Source of the DNA: Dysgonomonas sp. Marseille-P4677
Lineage (GTDB): Bacteria > Bacteroidota > Bacteroidia > Bacteroidales > Dysgonomonadaceae
Assembly (NCBI RefSeq): GCF_016652235.1
Contig: NZ_JAEPKU010000037.1
Coordinates: 1 to 35,235 of the forward strand
Length of the DNA: 35,235 bases
Reading direction: 5' to 3'
Shown in pieces: positions 8,241-17,137 of the stretch. The stretch's first letter is position 1; the number at the start of each line of letters is the position of its first letter. The notes under the pieces were generated by a model. The model did not search any database and was not told the DNA's origin. It saw only the letters and a program-made list of their open reading frames with translations. The position numbers and the translations under genes are program-made.

Positions 8241-8644
8241 GGATTATAGGTATTTAGGTTGTAAGATTCTTAAATATAAGCTTCACCACAAGATTGACAA
8301 AGGAAAGCTGTAAACAAATATAAGATATTTTTTAATATCCTTGCAGATATTAAATGATAGATTATACAATATATTTTCACATTTCTGATTCAACAATCTG
8401 GCCTAAAAAACTTATTCAATTGCTATACATATAGGGATACAGGAGGTATTTTTACAGAATTTTGCCATTACTATCTTATATTATATTTTAATTTCTGTTA
8501 GTATCTATTAGGCTACTATAATTTATGTCTACCATCAATAATAAACATTAATAAAAGCCATTAATGGCAATTAATTATGCACAAAGTCTGTTTTAATAAT
8601 ATGCTGATATTAATCAGTTTTTATTAACAAAATAATTACTTATT
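8241..8644. other. Divergent intergenic region with a 12-bp palindrome
   Basis: About 400 bases between divergent genes, very AT-rich, with no credible gene. It holds the candidate regulator promoter near 8315 and a perfect palindrome GCCATTAATGGC at 8557-8568. A shorter inverted repeat (CTGAT/ATCAG) lies at about 8601-8614. The palindromes are 40-90 nt upstream of the exported-protein gene at 8645 and could be operator sites for it. Confidence 0.45.
8315..8322 (-). promoter_or_regulatory. Candidate -7 box of the regulator gene
   Basis: The minus strand reads TATATTTG, an exact match to the Bacteroidota -7 consensus TAnnTTTG, about 75 nt before the regulator ATG. No clear TTG -33 element is seen at the expected distance, so confidence is moderate. 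Confidence 0.4.
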
Positions 8645-9028
8645 ATGAAAACAATTAATTTCAAAAAAGGTATTGTGTTAGTATTCACAATATTACTATC
8701 AACAATGGCGGGATTTTCCCAGGATGACAAACGAACTGAGGCAGCTAAAGAAGCTGCAAGCGCACTAACGGGCTCTATGGTTGAAACTCTGAAGCTGACT
8801 TCTACTCAATCAGATTCTGTGGGACAATATAACCAATCTTATGCCTTGGTATTATTTACAACAGTACCGCTAACTGAGGATGCAATAAAAGAATTCGACT
8901 ATACACTTGATACTAATCTGAAGGGTGTTTTCAATGAAGAACAATATTCGGTATGGACAGAAAACAAAGACACTTGGCTGAATATGATTAAAAGTAAAAT
9001 ACCTAAAGAAGATCCGATCGAGCAATAA
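8645..9028 (+). CDS. Small secreted protein, unknown function
   Basis: A 127-residue exported protein: basic start (MKTINFKKG), hydrophobic core to ~25 and cleavage context GFSQ. The mature ~100 residues are acidic and helical. The pattern LKLTSTQSDSV and FNEEQYSVW loosely resembles LTxxQ-type periplasmic proteins of the Spy/CpxP kind found in Bacteroidota, but the similarity is weak. A lipoprotein gene starts 27 nt downstream and a strong terminator closes the pair, so they form a two-gene operon. Function is not known; an envelope-stress role would be only a guess. Confidence 0.7.
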   Translation: MKTINFKKGIVLVFTILLSTMAGFSQDDKRTEAAKEAASALTGSMVETLKLTSTQSDSVGQYNQSYALVLFTTVPLTEDAIKEFDYTLDTNLKGVFNEEQYSVWTENKDTWLNMIKSKIPKEDPIEQ

Positions 9029-9055
9029 GATTGCAACATTCTAAATTTGAATATT

Positions 9056-9235
9056 ATGAGAATAATAGTAATACTACTGTCATTATCAATGGCCATCTTA
9101 ACATTCAGCTGTGCTAATAAGGAAAGGAAGGAGGCCCCGATAAACGATATGGATACCATTGATAATTCATTAGATGCAGAAACAACTGATACTTTATTAA
9201 TGAACAAAAGCGAAAACGACTCTCTTAAATATTAA
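9056..9235 (+). CDS. Small lipoprotein, unknown function
   Basis: A 59-residue protein from the ATG at 9056; the open frame extends three codons upstream to a TTG. It has a lipoprotein signal peptide with the lipobox LTFSC and then a short, acidic, low-complexity tail (NDMDTIDNSLDAETTDTLL) with no domain. It resembles the many tiny anchored lipoproteins of Bacteroidota. It follows the secreted-protein gene by 27 nt and is followed 40 nt later by a terminator, supporting a real two-gene unit rather than a chance frame. Confidence 0.6.
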   Translation: MRIIVILLSLSMAILTFSCANKERKEAPINDMDTIDNSLDAETTDTLLMNKSENDSLKY

Positions 9236-9274
9236 CCAATAATCATTAAACATGTTACAAATGTATGTTTATTT

Positions 9275-9316
9275 AAGGGATACCCTTTATTATCAAATAA
9301 AGGGTATCCCTTTTTT
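9275..9316 (+). terminator. Strong intrinsic terminator
   Basis: A perfect 17-bp stem (9275-9291 with 9296-9312), a 4-nt loop, and a T6 run at 9311-9316. It ends the two-gene exported-protein unit. Confidence 0.9.
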
Positions 9317-9484
9317 AATGTCTTTGCCATCTTCCTCTAAAATATCGTCGTATCACTTTTCAGTACGTCCTACTTTTATCGTTAAAATAGCCCCCTCTTA
9401 TATTAAAAGCGTCCGAAACTTTCCAATAATCTACTCTTAACCAATTCTTTCGCTAATTACCACTCCTATCTTCATTTTTATTTA

Positions 9485-9492
9485 TATATTTG
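9485..9492 (+). promoter_or_regulatory. Possible -7 box before the two-helix membrane protein
   Basis: TATATTTG matches TAnnTTTG, but no -33 TTG is seen and the predicted leader would be only about 12 nt, so this is a weak call. Confidence 0.3.
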
Positions 9493-9510
9493 ATTTTTAA
9501 ACAATTTATT

Positions 9511-9771
9511 ATGGAACAAAACGAGAGTACTTCTAGAGTAATGTCCGTTAAAGAATGGCTTATAAATCTGGTTATAATGTGCATTCCTGTTGTTAATATC
9601 ATATTCCTATTCATATGGGGATTCGGACAAAGTGACATTAATGAAACTAAAAAGAATTGGGCTAAAGCTAGTCTGATTTTAATGGCTATCGGAATTGGAT
9701 TAACTATCTTATTCTATGTAATAGTAGCTATTCTAGGTATAGCTATACTTAGTTCCAGTGGACACATCTAA
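9511..9771 (+). CDS. Small two-helix inner-membrane protein
   Basis: An 86-residue protein starting at the ATG at 9511; the frame extends upstream only to a TTG. The segment VKEWLINLVIMCIPVVNIIFLFIWGFG forms helix 1. A polar loop (NETKKNWAKAS) follows, and helix 2 spans about 50-78. Small proteins with this WLI...PVVN...WGFG...KKNWAKA layout are common and uncharacterised in Bacteroidales. It has no cotranscribed partner; a bidirectional hairpin follows it. The coding call is good, the function unknown. Confidence 0.7.
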   Translation: MEQNESTSRVMSVKEWLINLVIMCIPVVNIIFLFIWGFGQSDINETKKNWAKASLILMAIGIGLTILFYVIVAILGIAILSSSGHI

Positions 9772-9777
9772 CTAAAA

Positions 9778-9812
9778 CAATGGCATGTTTTAATAATTAA
9801 AACATGCCATTG
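9778..9812. terminator. Bidirectional terminator hairpin
   Basis: CAATGGCATGTTTTAAT (9778-9794) and its exact inverse (9796-9812) form a near-continuous stem, realistically about 14-15 bp with a short loop. It lies between convergent genes (membrane protein and beta-glucosidase) and could end both. Flanking T runs are short on each strand. Confidence 0.75.
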
Positions 9813-9866
9813 CCTCCTTTTATTATCTTATCTACTGTTTGTTAAGATTATGAGTAAACATTCAAT

Positions 9867-12239
9867 CTATTTACTTATAGTAGATTTTAGAAAATTCATT
9901 TCTTCCTGGGGCCTTAAGACATCATTAACTTTCTCCGTCATTTTTTCTTCTATATCAATATTCATAGCATGTTTAATATCTACTGATGATGAACCAACCA
10001 TGAATTTATACAACCCGGGATCTACAACCCAGGAACTATTTGTTTGATCGAAAGAAGCTAAATCCAATTTTGCTATGTACATCTTTACTTCTTGCTCTTC
10101 GTTTGGCATAAGCTCTCGAGTTTTGTCGAAGGCTTTAAGTTCCATAGTTGGTTTTCCATAATTATCATTCAACGGTGCTGCAACATATACCTGTACAATC
10201 TCTTTACCTTTAACTGATCCTGTATTCTTAACTGTCAGGCTAATTTCATATCCACTATTTACAGCTTTGATTTTGGGAACAGAATATTCAAACTGAGTAT
10301 AAGATAATCCATAACCAAAGGGATAAGATACAGCTTTATTAAATGTATTAAAAAAACGATAACCGACATATATATCTTCTTCATATACTGTATAATCTAC
10401 ATTTCTGACAAGATTCTTTCTTTCCGGATTACGTGCTAGCATACTCTCTGTCAAATTACCTTTATGTACAAAGTCGTAAGGAAAATTTGTAGCAGATGAT
10501 ACATCTGCATATTGTATAGGAAAACTCATCGTTAGCTTACCAGAAGGGTTCGTTTTTCCGCTTATTACATCAGCAACCGAGTTACCACCCTCTTGCCCTG
10601 CTAACCAAGTAAGCAGTATCGCATCCGGAATATTCTTCCAAGAAGCAGTCTCTATCACTCCCCCAACATTTAGTATTACCACAACTTTCTTTCGTTGCGA
10701 ATGATATACTTCTGTAACCTTGTTGATTAGTCGTAATTCTTCGGTCGTTAAATTAAAATCACCATCAATCTTCCTATCCAGAAACTCACCCGAAACACGC
10801 CCTATAGTTATCAGAGCTATATCTGCGGTTGCTGCTTGAGCTTTTAATTCCGTATCATTCGGAATAAGCTCTTTTGGACGAGCACCTGCTGTATGAGAAG
10901 CCAACTTATCTTCTTTATTTTTATTGGCATTCAATTTATTATTTTCGATGGTAATATACTTTTCATATCGACTTTGCAAATCAGAATTCAACATATAGCC
11001 TGCGCTAGCAAGGCCATCAACTAAGGATACTGTATAGGCACTATTAACATCTCCACTACCTGCACCTCCCGAAATGAAATCGTATGAAGTAATACCATAG
11101 GCAGCAATTTTCTTAACATCTTTAGCTAGAGGAAGGGTATTGTCGTTCTTCAATAAAATCATTCCTTCCGAAGCCGATTGGCGAGAAACAGCTGCATGTG
11201 AATTTAAATCAGGACTCTCAGTGTATTTATATTTTTTAAAGCGAGGTGTTTGAACCACTAATTCTAATATTCGAGTGACAGCTTTATCTAAATCCTCGAT
11301 AGTTAACGTTCCCTTTTCAACGGCTTCAATGATCTCTTCCTTTTGAGATGTCAGCCCTGGCATCAAAAGTTCATTTCCTGCATGTATCATCTTAGGTGCA
11401 CTTTCACCACCAAACCAGTCTGTCATAACAACTCCTTTATACCCCCATTCATCTCTTAATACAGTGGTTAGTAGTTCATAATTCTCTGGAGCATACACTC
11501 CGTTTATATAATTATATGCCGACATTACTGTCCACGGCTTCGACTCTTTGATTCCAATTTCAAAGCCCTTCAGGTAAATTTCACGTAATGCTCGTTGAGT
11601 CAGCCTACTGTCACTCGACGTACGGTTCGTTTCCTGATTGTTAGCAGCATAATGTTTTATAGATGTACCAACTCCGCTAGCCTGTATTCCATTAATCATA
11701 GCTGCAGCTATTTTTCCCGATACAAGAGGGTCTTCCGAATAATATTCAAAGTTTCTACCACATAGAGGATTGCGATGAATATTTAGAGCCGGAGTAAGAA
11801 GAATGTCAATGCCATATTCTAAAGCTTCATCCCCCATTGTTTTACCAACCTCCTCAACAAGGCTAGTGTTCCATGTAGAAGCTAATAGTGTCCCTGTGGG
11901 AAAAGCAGTGGCATAATACGTCCGATCACTGCCTTCCCGTTTAGGTGAAATCCTTACTCCGGCAGGACCATCTGCCAGAACAATTGAAGGAATACCTAAT
12001 CGTGGTATTTCTTGGGTTGTACCTGCTGCTCCTGCTATAATCGTATTAGATTCTCCAACAACAGCACTCTCGCCTGTAAAGCCAGCCATGCCGGTACCAA
12101 TAGTAAGTGTAGCTTTCTCCTCCAATGTCATGGCATTTACAACACTCTCTATACTGTCAGTTCCCAACTGAGGCACTTTTTTATTACATGAAGCAAGTAA
12201 AAAGACAGCTCCACATATAATCAATCCTTTCAATTCCAT
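9867..12239 (-). CDS. GH3 family beta-glucosidase-like lipoprotein
   Basis: A 790-residue glycoside hydrolase family 3 enzyme, probably removing terminal beta-linked glucose (or xylose) from oligosaccharides in the periplasm or at the cell surface. The lipobox LASC places the lipid cysteine at Cys18. The N-terminal barrel carries DGPAGVR (90-96), KHYAANNQET (195-204) and the nucleophile Asp274 in VMTDWFGG. The second domain carries RVSGEFLDR, where Glu485 is the likely acid/base. A fibronectin-III-like domain fills about 660-770. Length and domain order match bacterial GH3 beta-glucosidases. It lies downstream of the OmpA-domain gene, separated by a hairpin, so probably transcribed alone. No SusC/SusD or other polysaccharide-utilisation gene is in the window. 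Exact sugar specificity cannot be read. Confidence 0.92.
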   Translation of the reverse strand: MELKGLIICGAVFLLASCNKKVPQLGTDSIESVVNAMTLEEKATLTIGTGMAGFTGESAVVGESNTIIAGAAGTTQEIPRLGIPSIVLADGPAGVRISPKREGSDRTYYATAFPTGTLLASTWNTSLVEEVGKTMGDEALEYGIDILLTPALNIHRNPLCGRNFEYYSEDPLVSGKIAAAMINGIQASGVGTSIKHYAANNQETNRTSSDSRLTQRALREIYLKGFEIGIKESKPWTVMSAYNYINGVYAPENYELLTTVLRDEWGYKGVVMTDWFGGESAPKMIHAGNELLMPGLTSQKEEIIEAVEKGTLTIEDLDKAVTRILELVVQTPRFKKYKYTESPDLNSHAAVSRQSASEGMILLKNDNTLPLAKDVKKIAAYGITSYDFISGGAGSGDVNSAYTVSLVDGLASAGYMLNSDLQSRYEKYITIENNKLNANKNKEDKLASHTAGARPKELIPNDTELKAQAATADIALITIGRVSGEFLDRKIDGDFNLTTEELRLINKVTEVYHSQRKKVVVILNVGGVIETASWKNIPDAILLTWLAGQEGGNSVADVISGKTNPSGKLTMSFPIQYADVSSATNFPYDFVHKGNLTESMLARNPERKNLVRNVDYTVYEEDIYVGYRFFNTFNKAVSYPFGYGLSYTQFEYSVPKIKAVNSGYEISLTVKNTGSVKGKEIVQVYVAAPLNDNYGKPTMELKAFDKTRELMPNEEQEVKMYIAKLDLASFDQTNSSWVVDPGLYKFMVGSSSVDIKHAMNIDIEEKMTEKVNDVLRPQEEMNFLKSTISK

Positions 12240-12318
12240 AAATTTTTCATTAAAAATAAACCGGGTTTACAACATATAAAATACTCATCTCAATAAATAG
12301 TACGTTTTGAATATATCA

Positions 12319-12352
12319 AACGGTTGTCTCAATAAATAATGAAACAACCGTT
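12319..12352 (-). terminator. Weak hairpin after the OmpA-domain gene
   Basis: A 9-bp perfect stem AACGGTTGT/ACAACCGTT (12319-12327 with 12344-12352) with a 16-nt loop, about 30 nt downstream of the OmpA-domain stop and 80 nt upstream of the beta-glucosidase start. No T run follows, so termination is uncertain. Confidence 0.45.
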
Positions 12353-12381
12353 ACTATAAAAAGTTTTTATCCTATGAATAA

Positions 12382-13251
12382 TCAATTTGCATCAAGCGAG
12401 CTTTTAGGAGCTTGTTCAATCAATTCCATAAACTGATCTAATTTCGGAGTAATTATTATCTGAGTCCTACGGTTGCGCTCTTTACCTTCTGGAGTACTGT
12501 TTGTTGCAATAGGATTATACTCTCCTCGTCCGGCGGCCGTCAAACGTTTAGGGTCGATCCCGTAATTAACTTGCAAAGCTTGTACTACCGACGATCCGCG
12601 CAAAGCACTTAAATCCCAATTATTGCGTATATTAGGCCGGGAGATTGGATCTGTATCTGTATTTCCTTCGACCAAAACATCATAATCTTTATAATCTAAA
12701 ATTATTTTGGCAATCTTACTTAGAATCTGCCCTGCCTTATCACTTATTTCATAACTTCCGGACCGATACAACATATTGTCGGCCAAAGAAATATAAACGA
12801 CGCCCTTCAACACTTTAATATCCAGATCTTGCATTTCGGAGCGAGTTAAAGAACGGGTCAGGTTGTTAATCATTACAATATTCAACGAATCAGATCTGTT
12901 TTTAGCCTGCACCAGATGTTGAATAAATCGATTAGATGCGTTAATTTCATCTACTAGTTTTGCTATATTCGTATTTCCTTGAGAGTTTTGCGAAAGACTC
13001 TTATTTAATGAATTTTGCATATCTGCTAAAGCCCCACGCAATTTTTCATTGTTTTTCTGGGCTTCAGCCAATCTATCTTCAATGCCCTTCGCACGAGTAT
13101 CACATTCGGTCAACCGCAATTGACTGCCTTGAAGCTCTGCTTGCAACTCTTTATACTCAGCTTCTAGATTGCGGAATTTACCATTACTTACACAACCCGT
13201 TAATATTAGACTTGTTGTTAATACCAACAGTAACCAAAAAGAATGTTTCAT
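12382..13251 (-). CDS. OmpA-domain lipoprotein with coiled coil
   Basis: A 289-residue envelope protein that probably links the outer membrane to peptidoglycan. The signal peptide ends in the lipobox LTGC (Cys20). Residues ~28-95 are rich in E, L, Q and K with heptad spacing, indicating a coiled coil. The C-terminal OmpA/MotB domain covers about 150-275 and includes VLVEGNTDTDPI, NNWDLSALRGSSVVQAL and GIDPKRLTAAGRGEYNP. The peptidoglycan-contacting pattern D...R is seen in NNWDLSALR and KERNRRTQ. It follows the carbonic anhydrase gene by 45 nt on the same strand, so the two may share a transcript. Confidence 0.92.
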   Translation of the reverse strand: MKHSFWLLLVLTTSLILTGCVSNGKFRNLEAEYKELQAELQGSQLRLTECDTRAKGIEDRLAEAQKNNEKLRGALADMQNSLNKSLSQNSQGNTNIAKLVDEINASNRFIQHLVQAKNRSDSLNIVMINNLTRSLTRSEMQDLDIKVLKGVVYISLADNMLYRSGSYEISDKAGQILSKIAKIILDYKDYDVLVEGNTDTDPISRPNIRNNWDLSALRGSSVVQALQVNYGIDPKRLTAAGRGEYNPIATNSTPEGKERNRRTQIIITPKLDQFMELIEQAPKSSLDAN

Positions 13252-13296
13252 AAGCTTAATCTTATTTATATATATGATTAAAAATTACTTCGTTAA

Positions 13297-14073
13297 TTAA
13301 AGAAAGTCAACCTTACCTGTTTCCATATGATATACACCACCAACTATTTTAATCTCACCCTTGTCTTCCATTTCTTTCAGGATAGAACTTTTTGAACGAA
13401 TCTCATTTATGGCATGATCTACATTCTGACTACAAACAGCCTCTACAAATTTAGGATTATCAGATGTTTTATCTCCATCATAGTTTTTGGCTGCTGCAGC
13501 TACCGCAGGACGTATTTTAGATAACATTGCCGTAATATTACCTAATTTCACGTCATCTATAGCCGATTTAACAGCTCCACAATGTTCATGACCAAGTACT
13601 ACAATCAATTTTGCACCCGATACCTTACAGGCAAATTCAAGGCTACCCAGAATATCCTCATTTATAATATTTCCAGCTACACGAGCGACAAATATATCTC
13701 CTATACCACGATGAAACACATCTTCGACAGGTACACGTGAGTCAAGGCATGATACAATCGCTGCCTTCGGATACTGACTGAGTGCCGCCTCACGCACACG
13801 CTGCAAATTATTACGAACCGTAAGATTGTCTTCTGTAAATTCTTTGTTTCCCTTTTGAAGAATTTCCAATACGGCATCGGGGGTCAACCGAGCTTGTTCA
13901 TCAGCCGAAAGTACCGTATTGATTAAAACCGCCGAATCTGGAACTTCCAACACTCCTTGTTTTATTAGTTCAGAACTTTTTTCTGTTTTAACCTTATCCT
14001 TACACGAAGAAACTACCAAAAATAAGGATAGTAACAACACTCCAAATAGAATAATCTTTTTCATACTTGTCAT
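13297..14073 (-). CDS. Exported beta-class carbonic anhydrase (lipoprotein)
   Basis: Interconverts CO2 and bicarbonate. The zinc site of a beta-carbonic anhydrase is complete: Cys109, with the Asp111-Arg113 dyad, in SCLDSRVPVEDVF, and His162 and Cys165 in LGHEHCGA. Unlike the usual cytoplasmic enzyme, it starts with a basic and hydrophobic signal peptide and a lipobox-like VVSSC (Cys24), followed by a ~40-residue linker. This points to an envelope-anchored enzyme facing the periplasm. The total of 258 residues fits a ~190-residue catalytic domain plus the export segment. A second in-frame ATG at 14064 (MKKIILFG) is an equally good start. It is followed 45 nt later by the OmpA-domain lipoprotein gene, suggesting a shared envelope context. 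Confidence 0.92.
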   Translation of the reverse strand: MTSMKKIILFGVLLLSLFLVVSSCKDKVKTEKSSELIKQGVLEVPDSAVLINTVLSADEQARLTPDAVLEILQKGNKEFTEDNLTVRNNLQRVREAALSQYPKAAIVSCLDSRVPVEDVFHRGIGDIFVARVAGNIINEDILGSLEFACKVSGAKLIVVLGHEHCGAVKSAIDDVKLGNITAMLSKIRPAVAAAAKNYDGDKTSDNPKFVEAVCSQNVDHAINEIRSKSSILKEMEDKGEIKIVGGVYHMETGKVDFL

Positions 14074-14499
14074 TAATTATGTAATTTGTAAGAAAAAATA
14101 ATGGCCAAATACTTCCATGAAGAAATATAACCGGAATAATTGACCGTTTAACCTTAGGTTGTTGTATAAAACAACCAATTAGAATTTGAGTAGTACCTTT
14201 TCATATTTTTCTTGAGAATCCCTTTTTATTTATAGATCATCCCCTTGACCTGTTGTAGGACTCTTTTGGGCTTTTCTTTGCTAGAAACTAAACCTTTTTG
14301 TGTACTATCCTTGATATTGACTTCAGTTACATACTTTCTTCCAATAAAACACTTATGAATATGAATTGTTCATAAACTATATAGTTATCCAAATCTTAAT
14401 CAATAGTTTATACAACTCAATTTATTATATCCCTTCAGTGCGGATACAATATTAAGATTAATTTATCATACCTTCTTTGTCTCTTCATATGTTTAGTTA
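14074..14499. other. Intergenic region between carbonic anhydrase and the PFL promoter
   Basis: About 425 AT-rich bases between divergent units, without a credible gene. A small hairpin (GGTTGTT/AACAACC, 14157-14163 with 14170-14176) is present. No TAnnTTTG box for the carbonic anhydrase was found on the minus strand. Nothing else stands out. Confidence 0.5.
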
Positions 14500-14530
14500 T
14501 TGTACATTTTATTTATATTCCGTACCTTTG
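14500..14530 (+). promoter_or_regulatory. Bacteroidota-type promoter of the PFL operon
   Basis: A -33 TTG at 14500-14502 and a -7 box TACCTTTG (TAnnTTTG) at 14523-14530 are 20 nt apart, as expected for the primary sigma factor of this phylum. Transcription would start around 14536-14538, exactly where the riboswitch begins. Confidence 0.8.
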
Positions 14531-14535
14531 CGCCG

Positions 14536-14745
14536 ATTTTGGTGTCGTTATTTATATTCGTAGATAATGATGAAAAGGGAACTGAGTGAGAATCCCAGAT
14601 AGACCCGCTGCTGTAAGCTCTATTTAAGCTTCAAATAATACTCTAGCCACTATTAACAATGGGAAGGCATTTGAAGAATGAGTAAGTCAGAAAACCTGCC
14701 AAAATAATTGAGGTTTGAAACTTTCGGGTAATAAAGGTATCAAAC
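14536..14745 (+). ncRNA. Cobalamin riboswitch in the pflB leader
   Basis: The leader matches the cobalamin (B12-box) riboswitch from end to end. P1 pairs ATTTTGG (14536-14542) with CCAAAAT (14699-14705). A hairpin follows at about 14545-14571. The core contains AAAAGGGAA, GTGAGAATCCC, ACCCGCTGCTGTAAGC, GCCACT, GGGAAGGC and the B12-box AGTCAGAAAACCTGCC. A second hairpin, P13 (14713-14718 with 14740-14745), exposes TAATA (14729-14733), which is complementary to TATTA in L5 (14651-14655). This is the kissing-loop pair that the class uses to sense the ligand. No clear expression platform was found in the 95 nt before pflB. This class normally lowers expression when B12 is present. Confidence 0.93.
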
Positions 14746-14840
14746 GATCTGATATTATTCATAAAAAAAAGAATACTAAATAGCAAGTTATATACTTACA
14801 ACTTTTTATATAAGCATAATTTACAAATTCAATAATAGAA

Positions 14841-17072
14841 ATGGAAGCGTATAAAGACTTTAAAGGGAATAAATGGAAAGAAGAAATCAATGTAAATGAT
14901 TTCATTCTTAAAAACTATACTGAATATACAGGCGATGAATCTTTTCTGGAGAATCCGACAGTAGCGACAAAAGAACTTTGGGCTAAATTGAGCGAAATGT
15001 TTATAGAAGAGAAAAAAAGAGGTATCTATGATGCTGAAACTAAATACCCTTCTCAGATCGATGCTTACGGAGCCGGATATATTGACAAGAACTTAGAGAA
15101 AATTGTAGGTATACAAACAGACAAGCCTCTCAAAAGAGCTATATTTCCGAATGGAGGATTACGAATGGTACAGCAAAGCCTTGAAGAGTATGGTTACAAA
15201 TTAGATTCTAATACAGCAGAAATATTCACTAAATATCGTAGGACTCACAACGAAGGTGTATTTTCTGCATATACAGATAGTATCCGCCGTGCCAGAAGTA
15301 ACGGCTTATTAACAGGATTGCCCGACGCATACGGACGAGGACGTATTATCGGTGATTATCGTCGTGTAGCACTCTATGGTATAGATCGTTTAATAGCAGA
15401 AAGGGAAAAACGTTTTAAAGAATGTGACCCTATCGTAATGACAGACGATCTGATCCGCCTCCGCGAAGAATTAAGTTCTCAATTATTGGCGTTAAAAGCA
15501 TTAAAAAGAATGGCTTCAGCATATGGCTTTGATATTTCACAGCCTGCTAAGACAGCTCAAGAAGCTATTCAATGGACATATTTCGGCTATCTAGGCGCCA
15601 TTAAAGATCAGAATGGGGCCGCCATGAGTCTTGGCAGAGTAACCACATTCTTAGACATTTATATAGAGCGTGATCTTAAAGCCGGCCTTATCACAGAATC
15701 TGAAGCTCAAGAATTTATCGATCATTTTGTGATGAAACTGCGCATCGTGAGATTCTTACGTACACCCGAATACGACGAACTGTTCTCGGGTGACCCGGTT
15801 TGGGTAACTGAATCGATAGGCGGTATGACCAATAACGGGCACTCGATGGTTACTAAAAACAGCTTCCGAATGCTGCATACTTTATATAATTTAGGACCTG
15901 CACCGGAACCTAATCTTACCATTCTTTGGAGTGACCGTTTGCCCGATGCATGGAAAAAATATTGTGCAAAAGTATCTATTGACACTTCATCGCTTCAATA
16001 TGAAAACGACGACATTATGCGTCCTCAACTAGGCGATGACTACGGTATCGCTTGTTGTGTTTCGCCTATGCGTATAGGTCACCAAATGCAATTTTTCGGT
16101 GCACGAGCCAATCTGCCTAAAGCTCTGCTTTATACAATAAACGGAGGTAAAGACGAGAAAACAAAAGCGCAGGTATTACCTAAACATTGGATAGAAAAAG
16201 TTACCGGCGATTATCTTGAGTTTGATGAAGTATGGGAAAAATTTGACCGAACATTAGACTGGGTTGCCGAAACTTACGTGAAAGCATTAAATATTATCCA
16301 CTATATGCACGATAAATATTCGTACGAAGCACTTGAGATGGCTTTACACGATGTAGATATTGTGCGTACACAAGCCTTTGGAGTATCCGGATTGTCTATT
16401 CTCGCCGATTCGTTTGCTGCAATTAAGTTCGGTAAAGTTCGCATTGTCAGGGATGAGGATGGCGATGCAGTCGACTACATAGTAGAAAAAGAGTATATTC
16501 CATTCGGAAATAATGATGATAATACAGATAAATTTGCGGTAGAAATTGTTGAGAAGTTTATGAATAAGATCCGTAAACGTAAGATGTATAAAGATGCAAT
16601 ACCTACACAATCTGTGTTAACTATAACATCTAATGTTGTTTATGGCAAGAAAACAGGTAATACACCTGACGGACGTCGCGACGGAACGCCATTTGCACCG
16701 GGTGCAAACCCAATGCATGGCCGAGATACAAAAGGAGCGGTAGCTTCTCTCTCTTCGGTAGCCAAACTTCCGTTTGAACATGCGAATGATGGTATTTCAT
16801 ATACGTTCGCAATAACACCTAATACATTGGGTAAAAACAGGAATGAAGAAGCCGCAAACCTATCAGGTCTGCTCGACGGATATTTTCTTCAATCAGGACA
16901 TCATTTAAATGTAAATGTATTTGATCGGGATTTACTGGTTGATGCAATGGAACATCCTGAGAAGTATCCTCAATTGACAATACGTGTATCAGGTTACGCT
17001 GTTAATTTTGTAAAGCTCACACGCGAACAACAGCTGGATGTGATAAACAGAACAATAACAACGACATTCTAA
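14841..17072 (+). CDS. pflB: Formate C-acetyltransferase (pyruvate formate-lyase)
   Basis: Cytoplasmic glycyl-radical enzyme that converts pyruvate plus CoA to acetyl-CoA plus formate under anoxic conditions. The 743 residues match PFL length. The active-site pair Cys405-Cys406 lies in GIACCVSPM, and the radical glycine is Gly718 in [12 protein letters not shown]. Other family stretches are [18 protein letters not shown] (158-175) and [11 protein letters not shown]. The double cysteine separates it from B12-independent diol or glycerol dehydratases and choline lyase, which have one cysteine. It is the first gene of a pflB-pflA-focA unit and carries a cobalamin riboswitch in its leader, which is unexpected for an enzyme unrelated to B12. 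Confidence 0.98.
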   Translation: MEAYKDFKGNKWKEEINVNDFILKNYTEYTGDESFLENPTVATKELWAKLSEMFIEEKKRGIYDAETKYPSQIDAYGAGYIDKNLEKIVGIQTDKPLKRAIFPNGGLRMVQQSLEEYGYKLDSNTAEIFTKYRRTHNEGVFSAYTDSIRRARSNGLLTGLPDAYGRGRIIGDYRRVALYGIDRLIAEREKRFKECDPIVMTDDLIRLREELSSQLLALKALKRMASAYGFDISQPAKTAQEAIQWTYFGYLGAIKDQNGAAMSLGRVTTFLDIYIERDLKAGLITESEAQEFIDHFVMKLRIVRFLRTPEYDELFSGDPVWVTESIGGMTNNGHSMVTKNSFRMLHTLYNLGPAPEPNLTILWSDRLPDAWKKYCAKVSIDTSSLQYENDDIMRPQLGDDYGIACCVSPMRIGHQMQFFGARANLPKALLYTINGGKDEKTKAQVLPKHWIEKVTGDYLEFDEVWEKFDRTLDWVAETYVKALNIIHYMHDKYSYEALEMALHDVDIVRTQAFGVSGLSILADSFAAIKFGKVRIVRDEDGDAVDYIVEKEYIPFGNNDDNTDKFAVEIVEKFMNKIRKRKMYKDAIPTQSVLTITSNVVYGKKTGNTPDGRRDGTPFAPGANPMHGRDTKGAVASLSSVAKLPFEHANDGISYTFAITPNTLGKNRNEEAANLSGLLDGYFLQSGHHLNVNVFDRDLLVDAMEHPEKYPQLTIRVSGYAVNFVKLTREQQLDVINRTITTTF

Positions 17073-17095
17073 CTCATACAATAATTATTCTTATA

Positions 17096-17137
17096 AACAG
17101 AGAATCGTATTTTACGATTCTCTGTTAATTTTGTTTT
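17096..17137 (+). terminator. Intercistronic hairpin between pflB and pflA
   Basis: A perfect 14-bp stem (AACAGAGAATCGTA at 17096-17109 with its inverse at 17113-17126) and a 3-nt loop, followed by a T-rich stretch that runs to the pflA ATG. This has the form of an intrinsic terminator inside the operon. It probably lets only some transcripts continue, giving more pflB than pflA, as suits a catalytic activase. Confidence 0.7.

Noticed and set aside
9252-9440. A 62-codon plus-strand frame after the lipoprotein gene
   Set aside because: It runs straight through the strong terminator at 9275-9316 and has no recognisable features.
14157-14176. GGTTGTT/AACAACC hairpin upstream of the carbonic anhydrase gene
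   Set aside because: Only a 7-bp stem in an AT-rich gap, with no link to a promoter or T run; noted within the intergenic entry but not claimed as a regulatory site.
14841-17072. Reading the glycyl-radical enzyme as a B12-independent dehydratase, which would explain the riboswitch
   Set aside because: The adjacent Cys-Cys in IACCVSPM, the PFL-type motifs, a short PflA without ferredoxin domain, and the FocA gene all indicate pyruvate formate-lyase.
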